From AAA164-E04 sp014239995 (GTDB lineage Bacteria; Verrucomicrobiota; Verrucomicrobiia; Limisphaerales; AAA164-E04): a stretch of 64,000 nt of DNA. The position numbers and the translations under genes were made by a program. Below are positions 35,256 to 44,233 of the stretch, piece after piece. Every line of letters starts with the position of its first letter. The first letter of the stretch is position 1. The stretch is from positions 208,345-272,344 of the forward strand of contig JAQWLM010000002.1 of assembly GCA_029247315.1 (NCBI GenBank), given 5' to 3'. The notes beneath the pieces were generated by a model. The model was not told the DNA's origin, searched no databases, and was given only the letters and a program-made list of their open reading frames with translations.

Positions 35256-38048
35256 TCACGGAGCCGCATCAGGTGGATGCCTCTGAAGGTCATGGATGAC
35301 GATGCCTTGAGAGGCATGTCGCGCTGCGGGATCCCTGGATCGCGCAAGCGCCACCGCCTGATCCCTCGCATTATCGTCAAAGCGGTACGTCTCGTGCAGT
35401 TCACGATGATGGGTGGCCTTGTCCTCATTCCCAAGTTCAGCATGAATCAGCGAGAGGTTGTAATGCGCAGTCTGGTTTTCTGAGTCCAGTTGAAGGGTAT
35501 GCTGGAATTGCTGGATCGCAAGGTCGAGAAATTGCCTCTCTCGCTCGGGCTGCCCGCGCTCCAGCTTGGACCGCAGGTAGTAGGTCTGCCCCAACTCGTT
35601 GATGACAACATAGTCCTTGCTGAAGTCAAAACCACGTTCGTCCAGTTCGGCATAACGATCCTCGAGGATGCTTCGATAATTTTGAATGGCCTCGTCAAGT
35701 TCACCATTTTGCGCATGCACCCGACCTGTAAACCATGCAATGGTCCAACGGGGAGCAGGTGGATCGAAAGCAGCGGCACGCTGCAGGGCGAGAGCGGCAT
35801 CATCCACTCTACCCTCCTTGAAGAAGACTCGGGCCATGTTGACCGGCCCCTCAGGGTAACCCAGTGCCTCAACCTGCGCAAAGGCCTTAGAGGCCTGCTT
35901 CAGCTCCCCCTTGTCACTGCCGGCTGAGCCCTTGAGCAAGAGACCAATGCCGTAATCATTCCAGCGCTGCCAGGTCGGGAATCCAGCTGGAGTAATCTCA
36001 GCGGTGAAATCCTGCGGGTCTGGATCGCCGCCTTCGATGCCAAAGGCCACTGCATCCTCGCAAAGAATGGAAACAGGCAGGTCATTCACATAATCCTTGC
36101 CATAAACATACTGCATGTAGGTGGTGTCAAACTTCCGGTATTTAAGCTTCACCTGAAGGCGGATGGCCTTTGTCTGCGTATCGGGCACTCTGAACCTGTA
36201 ATGCACCACCGCAGCCGCACCAGGCGGAATCTGGTTGTTATAAAGCGGGGTAAAGATGTCCCCAGCATTTCGCCGGTCAATTCTGTTTCCATCCTTGTCG
36301 AGCATGTAAACGTTCACGAAATGCGACCAAGGATCCACACGGTTCTGATCTCCAAAACTACCACTTTGGCCCAGGACCTTATCGCCGTCCTCCGCCGTGA
36401 CCTCCAGCCATACCTGGTTTGAATCCGCAGTCCCTTGTGTGAAGATGTGACCAAGTTTCAGGGTGCGAATCACGATCTCAAACAGGTAACTCTGGCCGGG
36501 CTTGAGGTCAGGAACTTCCGGGCGAAGAGGGGCGATGAGGGGTGCATCCACCGTGCCTCCTTCCTTGATACCAAAAAGATCCACCCTGAGGTTACCTTCG
36601 TGGAATGTTTCATGGGCCTGATTGACCCATTCAGGTGCCTTGCGGAGATGGGGCAGTGCTGTATTGGCAGATGGAAAGAGATGGTCATGGATCTTGAGTT
36701 CTCCGGAATCATCAAAGAACCGGGCCCCAAAATCCTCCGAAGCCTCCAACTGCATGTGGCAATCGTTGCAGTTGCGTTCTGCCTTGGGAGGATAATAAAA
36801 AGCCCTGGCATTGATGCCCGAGACACCACTGAGAAGGAAATTGTCGTAGTGATTCTGCCCTCTCAACCATTCCTTGTAATGCGTCAGTTCCCCTGGAAGG
36901 CTGACTTTGTGGCACACCGAGCAGTATTCTGAGGTCTTGTGCAGCGGCTTGAGGAAGGTCTTATTGTGAAAGGCTGGTTTGGCCTTGACCAGGAGCTCAT
37001 TGACATATTGAAGGGCCGTATTGTCACTGAAGGCAAATGGATAATGAATCGGCTCCTCAAGGGTATAGGCCGCGTTTCCCTTGGTACTGTTGACATGGGT
37101 CATGGAGTGACACACGGTACACGTAATGCCAGCATGCGCCGTTGGATGATGACGCATATCAAACTCTGGATCATCAAAGGCGCCACTGAGAAATGGGACG
37201 ACATCATGGCACCCGGCGCACCATCGGGATGCCTTGACATCACCGTCCCGCTTGATAAGCACGTCCCTCAATTCCTTGATGGAAAACAGATATGGTTCAT
37301 TGTTGAACGAGCTGAAGTGATGTGAGCTGTGGAACCAATCATGGTAGGCATCTTCATGACATCGCTGGCAATACTCATCCATCATCAGGGTTTTGGCCGG
37401 AACAAACTGACCCGTAGCCGTCCTTGCGAGTGAAGGCTCGAAATACTGTTCCCCTTCCTTGGGACCTTCAAGGTTCCACCGACGCGGGTCCTGTTTATGC
37501 AAGCCAGCCATACCGACGACGACCACCCCAACCGCAAGGGCCCAACCGGCACCAACCTTCCACTGGAGACGCGGACCCGCCAGGCGATGCAGCACGTACA
37601 ACCACACCACAAGTATGGGAGTGATGACGTGTGCCCAATACAGCCAGAGGCGCGTGTTGGGATTCCTGACCTCAAATCCCTCCACCCGCATGAGGGCAAA
37701 TCCCGATAAGAGCAGGATCAGGCAAATGACCAGCAGACCATAACCCACCTTGACGGCCCGACGATTGCGCCGCTTGTAAGCAAGCCGGAGGTGCGCGAAA
37801 GCAAAAAACAAGAATGGGAACACCAGGACAATGCCCAGAACCAGGTGCGCCAGGAACATATACTGATAAAAATAGTTTTGATAAAGTTCATCGTACCACC
37901 ACTCCAACAAGGTGATGGCACTGAGATACGCAGAATTGGCGCCGAGCACTGCGAACAAGCCCAGCACCGCATAGAGCAGAACCTGAAGCCGAGGCCCCAT
38001 GGTCGGGCGATAACGGCGATGCCCGTTTGATGAACCCTCCTGAGTCAT
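35256..38048 (-). CDS. Five-heme membrane cytochrome c with TPR C-terminus
   Basis: About 930 residues from the ATG at 38048; the frame is open to 38168 but the longer start adds 40 residues with no conserved features. The first 185 residues contain about five hydrophobic helices. Five CxxCH motifs follow at about residues 227, 277, 310, 376 and 427 (CQRCH, CAGCH, CTVCH, CSVCH, CNDCH), with many extra His as possible ligands. A beta-rich domain at about 460-650 precedes TPR-like repeats (YPEGPVNMARVFFKEGRVDDAALALQRAA; ALHYNLSLIHAELGN-type). It resembles cytochrome c554-like multiheme proteins. It is the first gene of the nine-gene operon; the redox partner is unknown. Confidence 0.88.
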   Translation of the reverse strand: MTQEGSSNGHRRYRPTMGPRLQVLLYAVLGLFAVLGANSAYLSAITLLEWWYDELYQNYFYQYMFLAHLVLGIVLVFPFLFFAFAHLRLAYKRRNRRAVKVGYGLLVICLILLLSGFALMRVEGFEVRNPNTRLWLYWAHVITPILVVWLYVLHRLAGPRLQWKVGAGWALAVGVVVVGMAGLHKQDPRRWNLEGPKEGEQYFEPSLARTATGQFVPAKTLMMDEYCQRCHEDAYHDWFHSSHHFSSFNNEPYLFSIKELRDVLIKRDGDVKASRWCAGCHDVVPFLSGAFDDPEFDMRHHPTAHAGITCTVCHSMTHVNSTKGNAAYTLEEPIHYPFAFSDNTALQYVNELLVKAKPAFHNKTFLKPLHKTSEYCSVCHKVSLPGELTHYKEWLRGQNHYDNFLLSGVSGINARAFYYPPKAERNCNDCHMQLEASEDFGARFFDDSGELKIHDHLFPSANTALPHLRKAPEWVNQAHETFHEGNLRVDLFGIKEGGTVDAPLIAPLRPEVPDLKPGQSYLFEIVIRTLKLGHIFTQGTADSNQVWLEVTAEDGDKVLGQSGSFGDQNRVDPWSHFVNVYMLDKDGNRIDRRNAGDIFTPLYNNQIPPGAAAVVHYRFRVPDTQTKAIRLQVKLKYRKFDTTYMQYVYGKDYVNDLPVSILCEDAVAFGIEGGDPDPQDFTAEITPAGFPTWQRWNDYGIGLLLKGSAGSDKGELKQASKAFAQVEALGYPEGPVNMARVFFKEGRVDDAALALQRAAAFDPPAPRWTIAWFTGRVHAQNGELDEAIQNYRSILEDRYAELDERGFDFSKDYVVINELGQTYYLRSKLERGQPERERQFLDLAIQQFQHTLQLDSENQTAHYNLSLIHAELGNEDKATHHRELHETYRFDDNARDQAVALARSRDPAARHASQGIVIHDLQRHPPDAAP

Positions 38049-38368
38049 GCCTCCATCAAATCCACAAGTCCTACGCTTTGCAACGTGAAAAAAAAGGGAA
38101 TTGGATGACAACAACTTGCGCCATCCTCGGAGCAGCACTTTATCCTGCTTAATCGCTTTTCCCGACAAATCCCCTCAACGAATCCTATCGCCTTAAAGGG
38201 AACAAGGAAGGCTTAGAAACGGATGTATTTTTTCCATGCAACCACGTTCCGGCGAGATGCAGATTAGGCTCGCGAGGTATGTGATACCGTGCAAGCATGC
38301 AGTCTTGGTCCATGGCTCGGACGGCCAGCATAGTGTTTCGTGCCGGGCTAAGGAACAAACCATAAGCC
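38049..38368. other. Divergent intergenic region
   Basis: These 320 bases separate the multiheme cytochrome gene from the ceramidase-like gene. Promoters for both operons should lie here, but I cannot point to convincing -35/-10 pairs. The cytochrome frame stays open for 120 bases into this gap without conserved residues. No RNA gene or strong hairpin is visible. Confidence 0.4.
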
Positions 38369-39748
38369 ATGCGACGAATCATTCACTGCCTGTTGATCGG
38401 GGCTTGCATCGTTTTGGAAGCCCGTGAAGACAAGGAACCGGTCATTGAAGCGGGCCTTGCCCAGCTGGACATCACTCCGGAGGAACCCATTTTTCTGGCC
38501 GGCTATGCAGCACGCCGAAAACCGAGCGAGGGTGTGGATATCCCCCTCAAGGCCCAAGCACTGGCATTGCGGTCCGGTAACCAGCGTTTCGTCTTCGTGG
38601 CTCTGGACAACTGCGAAGTCAGCAGACGTTTCATGGAACCAGTCCTCAAGAAACTGGCTGCAACACACGGCTTACCAAGAGGCTCGGTAATGGTCGTCAG
38701 CAGCCATACGCATAGTGCCCCGGTCTTGGCCGACACACTTGAGGTCATGGCCATCATGCCTGCCAAGGACAAGGAAGTGATACGCCGCTACAGCAAACGC
38801 TTGCAGTCACAATTGGCAGAAGTGGTCTCGCTTGCATTGAAAGACCTGAGTCCTGCCCAGCTCAAGCATGGGGTGGGTGAAGCTACGTTCGCCATGAACA
38901 GGCGTATCTACCGCCCGGAGGGCATCCGTTTTGGTGAGAACCCTGATGGCCCTGTCGACTGGGATGTCCCTGTCCTGAGCATTTTAAGCACACAAGGTGA
39001 ACTCAGGGGGATTCTTTTCGGATATGCATGCCACGGCACCAGCGTTTCGGGGAATGGATTCTTTCAGGTCAGTGGAGATTATATGGCCTATGCACGCGCA
39101 TCCCTTGAAAACGTGTATCCCGGGGCCATGGCCATCTTTATGACCGGCATGGGAGCCGATCAAAACCCATCGCCCAGGGGAGATATCATGGACGCCAAAC
39201 GACATGGGGTCGAACTGGCCGGGGCTGTCATTGAAGTGCTCAACAAGCCCATGCGAAGCGTGGAGGGCAGACTCGCACATACCTACAAGGAAATGGATCT
39301 GCACTTGGAAGCTGCCCCAGACCGACCCCAGCTTGAGAAAGACGCAAAAAGCGACGACATCTATGTCCGACGTCGTGCAGAACAATTCCTGGCCATCCTG
39401 AACCAGGGTGGGGCAATGCCGCTCTCCATCCCCCTGCCCATGTCCATCGTACGTATAGGAACGGACCTGACCTTCATGAACCTTGCTGGTGAGGTCGTGG
39501 TCGATTATGCCATCCGACTCAAGCGACAATACGCTGACGATCACCCCTGGTGCATTGGCTATGCCTACGAGGTACCGTGCTACATCCCCAACGTGCGAAT
39601 CCTCAAGGAAGGTGGTTACGAAGCGGAATCTTCCCTCATTTATTACGGCCTTTATGGACCCTTCCGAACCAGTATCGAGTCCAACATCCTGACACAGGTG
39701 AAAGGCCTCATGCAGACCCTTGAAACACCCTCGGATGCATTGCCCTGA
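38369..39748 (+). CDS. Neutral/alkaline ceramidase-like hydrolase
   Basis: A 459-residue exported protein with the fold signature of neutral/alkaline non-lysosomal ceramidase-like enzymes. The N-terminus has a hydrophobic signal (HCLLIGACIVLEA). The start of the domain reads AGLAQLDITPEEPIFLAGYAAR, and the catalytic-zone motif SSHTHSAPV contains the usual HTH. FGYACHGTSVSGNGFFQVSGDYMAYARASLE carries the other His and Asp expected for zinc binding. True ceramidases cleave the amide bond of ceramide, but such proteins are very common in Planctomycetota and Verrucomicrobiota that lack known sphingolipids, so the substrate is open. The downstream flavoprotein gene starts at the next base after the stop. 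Confidence 0.88.
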   Translation: MRRIIHCLLIGACIVLEAREDKEPVIEAGLAQLDITPEEPIFLAGYAARRKPSEGVDIPLKAQALALRSGNQRFVFVALDNCEVSRRFMEPVLKKLAATHGLPRGSVMVVSSHTHSAPVLADTLEVMAIMPAKDKEVIRRYSKRLQSQLAEVVSLALKDLSPAQLKHGVGEATFAMNRRIYRPEGIRFGENPDGPVDWDVPVLSILSTQGELRGILFGYACHGTSVSGNGFFQVSGDYMAYARASLENVYPGAMAIFMTGMGADQNPSPRGDIMDAKRHGVELAGAVIEVLNKPMRSVEGRLAHTYKEMDLHLEAAPDRPQLEKDAKSDDIYVRRRAEQFLAILNQGGAMPLSIPLPMSIVRIGTDLTFMNLAGEVVVDYAIRLKRQYADDHPWCIGYAYEVPCYIPNVRILKEGGYEAESSLIYYGLYGPFRTSIESNILTQVKGLMQTLETPSDALP

Positions 39749-41047
39749 ATGAAGACCAGACACCTCCAAAGCGAGGCTTCTGCAGCAATCAAACCTAATG
39801 AACCTTCCCCGGAACGGTGTCGCGAGAATGTGGACGTGGTGGTGGTGGGCGGAGGCGCTGCTGGTTTTTTTGCGGCAATCACCGCAAAGGAACATCATCC
39901 AGGACTACGCGTGCTCATCCTCGAGAAAGGGTCCGAGGTACTAGTAAAAGTACGCATTTCTGGCGGAGGACGGTGCAACGTCACCCACGCCTGCTTTGAT
40001 GCAGCCGAGCTGACAACACATTACCCACGCGGTCATCGTGAGTTATTGGGTCCCTTTCACCGTTGGCAACCCTCGAACACGGTTCAGTGGTTTGAGGAAC
40101 GCGATGTGGCGCTGAAAACCGAGGAGGACGGACGCATGTTCCCTGTCTCCGATCGTTCATCCAGCATCGTGACCTGCCTGACGGAAGCAGCACGGCGGGC
40201 AGACGTTAAAGTCCGGACAGGGCTGGAGGTCAGGCGCGTGAGGCCGTTGACAGCGGGCGGATTTATTCTGGAATTACGCAATGCGCCTCCCCTGCGGTGT
40301 CGTAGAGTTCTCTGGTCCGCCGGGGGGATGAAGGCGGGCCCCACAACAGACATGTTTTCAAGACTCGGTCATCACATCGTAGAACCAATTCCCTCGCTCT
40401 TTACATTCAAGGTCAGGGACCCCTTGATCGAGGGCCTCCAGGGCCTCAGCGTGGAGGAGGTAACAGCTCAACTTGTTGGAACCAAGATCCGCTGTGAGGG
40501 CCCCCTTCTGATCACTCACTGGGGACTCAGTGGTCCAGCGATTCTAAGACTCTCGGCCTGGGCGGCGCGTGAACTGCATGCCAGCAAGGGATCGCTTGCC
40601 TGCACGATTCGCTGGATAGCGCACGTGGATGATCCCATGCAGGCCTTAAAGACCTTTCAATCCAGGCATCCCAAAAAACAGGTTTCCAACACCTCACCAT
40701 TCTCCCTGCCAAAGCGTCTTTGGCAGCGCATGCTGGCTTCTGTAAATCACCCCACCGGAAGGACATGGTGCCAGATGAACAGGGCCCAGCTGGAAACACT
40801 GACGAATATACTCATGTGCACCCGGTTCAAGGTCATCGGCAAGAGTCGCAACAAAGATGAGTTTGTCACCTGCGGCGGAGTCCATTTGCGGGAAATCGAC
40901 TTCAAAACCATGGAAAGCAAAATCCTCCCCGGTCTCTATTTTGCGGGTGAAGCCTTGGATGTCGATGCCGAGACCGGTGGCTTCAACTTCCAGGCCGCCT
41001 GGACCACGGGATACCTTGCAGGCCGTGCCATGGCACAACGGTTTTGA
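39749..41047 (+). CDS. HI0933/YhiN-family flavoprotein
   Basis: A 432-residue FAD-dependent oxidoreductase-like protein. The dinucleotide-binding motif is VVVVGGGAAGFFAAITAKEH, followed by the family signature VKVRISGGGRCNVTHAC. The middle shows LKTEEDGRMFPVSDRSSSIV and LLITHWGLSGPAILRLSAW, and the C-terminus LPGLYFAGEALDVDAETGGFNFQAAWTTGYLAGRAMA, all typical of YhiN/HI0933. Biochemical function of the family is unknown. The ATG directly follows the ceramidase stop, so the two genes are cotranscribed, perhaps without functional relation. Confidence 0.92.
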   Translation: MKTRHLQSEASAAIKPNEPSPERCRENVDVVVVGGGAAGFFAAITAKEHHPGLRVLILEKGSEVLVKVRISGGGRCNVTHACFDAAELTTHYPRGHRELLGPFHRWQPSNTVQWFEERDVALKTEEDGRMFPVSDRSSSIVTCLTEAARRADVKVRTGLEVRRVRPLTAGGFILELRNAPPLRCRRVLWSAGGMKAGPTTDMFSRLGHHIVEPIPSLFTFKVRDPLIEGLQGLSVEEVTAQLVGTKIRCEGPLLITHWGLSGPAILRLSAWAARELHASKGSLACTIRWIAHVDDPMQALKTFQSRHPKKQVSNTSPFSLPKRLWQRMLASVNHPTGRTWCQMNRAQLETLTNILMCTRFKVIGKSRNKDEFVTCGGVHLREIDFKTMESKILPGLYFAGEALDVDAETGGFNFQAAWTTGYLAGRAMAQRF

Positions 41048-41063
41048 GGCTGGAAGACTCTGA

Positions 41064-42200
41064 CTAGGGCTTCAGAAAATGCTCAAAAAAGGCATTCAAC
41101 TGTTCATTGGAGGCGGGTGTGGGGCCGTGTCCCTTTCGCTGGGTAAAGAAGACCCGCTGCTCAGAGCCCAGCAGCCTGTTGACATGAACCAGGTGATCGA
41201 GGGCATGCCAGCGTTCCAGAGAATCTTCACTGCCTCCTGAAACAAGGAACGGCCTGGGCGCCATCAAAGCATGGATTTCATGCAGATCCATGCCCCGCTC
41301 GATCATGGTACGGTAGGCACCCGTCCTTGGGTTATCCACCGATGGAATACCAACCTGCGGACGTTGTAGATCAGGGTCCAAGCCAAGATACCAAGGCTCC
41401 CAATAGTTGACATCAGGACGTGTTTCGTCAAAGACAATACCGGGATCACTGACAGCCACTGCTGCAAATCGATCCCACATTGCCCCGGCGAACATCGCCC
41501 ATTTACCCCCGTAACTATGCCCGGCAATGCCAATACGCCTGGGATCTAAAGACGGATGTGCCGCCATGGCAAACCATGCGTTAGCAGCAACATAGGCATG
41601 AAAGGAAAGAGGTTGACAGCGAGCCTCCCCCAGCTCGGGTTTCCATGCGTCGCCTCCGGGAGTTCCAATATTCAGCGTGGCCAAACCTTTCCGAACCAGT
41701 TGACGCCCGAAATCCCTGCCTGGCTTATCCGCCTTCAATCCAATGCTGGTTTCAGGGTCATAGTAAACGACAAGCACCGATGGAAAGGGACCCTCTCCAT
41801 CTGGAAGTAGAAGCCATCCCTCGGCACGTTGATCGGGTGCAATACGCAGGCGAACACGCTGCTGACGATAGCCATCCTTTTGTTCTGCGTTCCCCGGCTC
41901 GAGTCTCCCCTCCTTGAGCAGCTCAGGCCATGGCCCCATCAGGCGCATCCATGCATCCAGGATTTCTTCACGACGCCTGGACCAGTCCTCCACACTCACA
42001 ACCCGTGTCCCATCATCAAACAAGAGCGGGTTTCGGTAGGCATCGGGAGCTCGATGAAAGGATGCAGGTGGACGATCAAAACCATGGAGGACTAGGGGCA
42101 ACGGGCTCTCGGAAACGCACGGAATGGCAAGTCCGACATAAGCCACCAATGGCCACAGAACACCCCATCCCGGCATATACATGAAAGAGGAGGACTGCAT
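41064..42200 (-). CDS. Secreted alpha/beta hydrolase (dienelactone/acetylxylan esterase-like)
   Basis: About 378 residues from the ATG at 42200; the frame is open to 42275 but that start would overlap the upstream nagB. The signal peptide is GVLWPLVAYVGLAIPCVSES. The alpha/beta hydrolase core has the nucleophile in RIGIAGHSYGGKWAMF, the oxyanion region near PFPSVLVVYYDPETS, a probable Asp in the GGSEDSL segment and a His in RKGHGPTPASNEQ. The closest types are large carbohydrate esterases and dienelactone-hydrolase-like enzymes common in Planctomycetota. It lies 40 bases after nagB on the same strand, so an amino-sugar or polysaccharide role is plausible but unproven. Confidence 0.82.
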   Translation of the reverse strand: MQSSSFMYMPGWGVLWPLVAYVGLAIPCVSESPLPLVLHGFDRPPASFHRAPDAYRNPLLFDDGTRVVSVEDWSRRREEILDAWMRLMGPWPELLKEGRLEPGNAEQKDGYRQQRVRLRIAPDQRAEGWLLLPDGEGPFPSVLVVYYDPETSIGLKADKPGRDFGRQLVRKGLATLNIGTPGGDAWKPELGEARCQPLSFHAYVAANAWFAMAAHPSLDPRRIGIAGHSYGGKWAMFAGAMWDRFAAVAVSDPGIVFDETRPDVNYWEPWYLGLDPDLQRPQVGIPSVDNPRTGAYRTMIERGMDLHEIHALMAPRPFLVSGGSEDSLERWHALDHLVHVNRLLGSEQRVFFTQRKGHGPTPASNEQLNAFFEHFLKP

Positions 42201-42240
42201 GATTTTCACCGATGCCGGCCCGGGCAGCTCAGGCACCCTG

Positions 42241-43029
42241 TCAGTGGTCAAGCAGCGCCACAGAGTCCTGATCAAGGTACATGGTCGCCTTGGACTGCTG
42301 TCTCAAGGCAGAAGCAGGGCAGGCAGTTCCGATGGGTCCCTCCAGTGCCGCCTTGACCGCTGCGGCCTTACGAGTCTCAGGGCTCAAACATACGATCTTC
42401 TCTGCCAAGCAGAGGGCGGGGATCGTGAGCGTGAAGGCGTAAGGAGGCACCGTTTCCAGACTTTCAAAGTGCCCTTCATTCACTTGTTGCATCTTGCATG
42501 CGTCATCGAGCTTGACCAATTTGACCAGGTGAGGGTCCTGAAAATCCGCCACGGGGGGATCATTGAAAGCAATATGCCCGTTCTCTCCTACACCGAGACA
42601 ACACAAATCAATAGGTGCCTCCTTGAGAAGGTAGGTGTAACGTTCGCATTCATCGAGCGGAAGGGAAGCATCCCCATCCAGGTAGTGAAAGTGCTCCGGT
42701 TGAACCAGACTCTCTACCCGCTCCCGCATGTACAACCTGAAACTGGCCTTGTGGTTTGCCGAAATACCAAGATACTCGTCCATGTGAAAAAGCGTGACCT
42801 TGGACCAGTCAACTCCCCCCAGTTCAATCAATGTTTTGAGGAATTGTATCTGGGAGTTCCCGGTGGCAAGAATGGCCCTGACCGAGCCGTTCAAGGCAAG
42901 CCTCTCGATCAGGTATGCCCGCACAGCATGGGCCGCATTCAGGGCCATGTCCGGCTGTGAATTAAAAACTTCAACGTGCAACGCGTCCTTCTTGAAATGA
43001 CGCACCGGCTGTGGAACACTGTCTTGCAT
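42241..43029 (-). CDS. nagB: Glucosamine-6-phosphate deaminase
   Basis: A 262-residue enzyme of the NagB/SOL family. It converts glucosamine-6-phosphate to fructose-6-phosphate and ammonia. Motifs: ILATGNSQIQFLKTLIE for phosphate binding, VTLFHMDEYLGISANHKASFR containing the catalytic Asp, LCCLGVGENGHIAFNDPPVADF and SQ-free C-terminus. The usual length is about 240-270 residues. It implies use of amino sugars, possibly from peptidoglycan or chitin. The alpha/beta hydrolase gene follows at 40 bases. Confidence 0.92.
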   Translation of the reverse strand: MQDSVPQPVRHFKKDALHVEVFNSQPDMALNAAHAVRAYLIERLALNGSVRAILATGNSQIQFLKTLIELGGVDWSKVTLFHMDEYLGISANHKASFRLYMRERVESLVQPEHFHYLDGDASLPLDECERYTYLLKEAPIDLCCLGVGENGHIAFNDPPVADFQDPHLVKLVKLDDACKMQQVNEGHFESLETVPPYAFTLTIPALCLAEKIVCLSPETRKAAAVKAALEGPIGTACPASALRQQSKATMYLDQDSVALLDH

Positions 43030-43057
43030 GTTTTTCAGGGGTTATGACTGACTTTTT

Positions 43058-44233
43058 ATGACGACCTGCAAGCTAAGCAAGTTGAGGAGCGCGGGCAAGC
43101 ACTTTACATGCAGGCTGGCGGCATGCGTCTGCAAGGCAGGCATCCTCACCATGTTAAAACCTTGTGTCGCCTCCGCCGTTGTCTTCTTCCATACCGGGGA
43201 TCCACTCCACAACACGACCCCGCCCGAGGATCCCGCTGCCAGACTCGCATGGGATTTACAGGGACGCTGGGGGACGTGTGCCCAGGGTACGCCAGTCGCA
43301 CCACATTGGTTCCTCACCTCAAAACATCTGGGAGGTACAATTGGTGATATTTTTTTACTGGGCCAGAAGGCATATGTCACCGTGGTGCAACTGAGCGATC
43401 CTGAATCAGACCTTGCCCTTTGGGGCGTCTCAGAACCTTTCCCACATCATGCCCAGATGTATCCCAGGCGCGGGGAAATCGATCAACGGATGCTGGTCTT
43501 CGGAAGAGGCCTTGCACGCGGGGAGGCTTTCACCCTGGAAACCACCTTGAAAGGCTGGCGTTGGGGAAAGGGTGGCAGTGCCATGCGCTGGGGTGAAAAT
43601 GTAGTTTCCGAGATTGCAGACGAACCGGAGCTTATTGAGCTTGGCCTGGGAGAACTGATCGGTGCTGAATTCAACCAGAGCGGCCTCAAAAATGAAGCGG
43701 GCCTCAGTCCATGCGATTCCGGGGGAGGCATATTCCTCATGGATGGTGATGAGTGGAAACTGGCTGCCGTCAGCTATGCCGCCGGTGGGGAGTACAGCAT
43801 CGACGGGGAGGGGGATAGCTTTCTTGCCATGCTTTTCGATGAAGGAGGACTGCATCGCCTGCAGGAAAGCGAACTGACCGGTGAACCGGAATGGAAGTTT
43901 ATCCATGATGAGCCCGAAGACCAACCCAGCAGCATCTGGGGAACGCGATTGATTTTTCGCCACGACTGGATCCATCAAACTCTAGAAACATGGCCCCATC
44001 CAACAGACTCAATCCGACTAGAGTCGGCGAAACAGGCTTCGGGGCCTTTCAAGGAGGAAACCGAATGGACCCTGGGGATTGATCCTTTGGCCATTGAAGT
44101 CACTGCGCCATCAGAGACACGTTTTTATCGTGTTCAAGCCACTTCTGCACTGACCCTGCTCTCCCCAAGGAAAGAAGAGCAAAAACTCATTCTCCCCATC
44201 ACAAGCCTCAAGGTAGAGAAAGCAAGCAACTAA
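43058..44233 (+). CDS. Trypsin-like serine protease with altered Ser motif
   Basis: Up to 391 residues. The trypsin-fold triad is visible as His in VAPHWFLTSKHLGG, Asp in PESDLALWGV and Ser in LSPCDSGGGIFLMDGDEWKLAAVSYA. The Ser motif is CDSGGG rather than GDSGGP. The C-terminal 90 residues look like a separate small beta-domain (WTLGIDPLAIEVTAPSETRFYRVQ). The ATG at 43058 begins a Cys-rich stretch that is not a standard signal peptide, and the ATG at 43151 (MLKPCVASAVVFFHTGDP) is an equally likely start. The mature protein appears to begin VVFFHTGDPLHNTTPP. It is probably secreted. Confidence 0.75.
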   Translation: MTTCKLSKLRSAGKHFTCRLAACVCKAGILTMLKPCVASAVVFFHTGDPLHNTTPPEDPAARLAWDLQGRWGTCAQGTPVAPHWFLTSKHLGGTIGDIFLLGQKAYVTVVQLSDPESDLALWGVSEPFPHHAQMYPRRGEIDQRMLVFGRGLARGEAFTLETTLKGWRWGKGGSAMRWGENVVSEIADEPELIELGLGELIGAEFNQSGLKNEAGLSPCDSGGGIFLMDGDEWKLAAVSYAAGGEYSIDGEGDSFLAMLFDEGGLHRLQESELTGEPEWKFIHDEPEDQPSSIWGTRLIFRHDWIHQTLETWPHPTDSIRLESAKQASGPFKEETEWTLGIDPLAIEVTAPSETRFYRVQATSALTLLSPRKEEQKLILPITSLKVEKASN

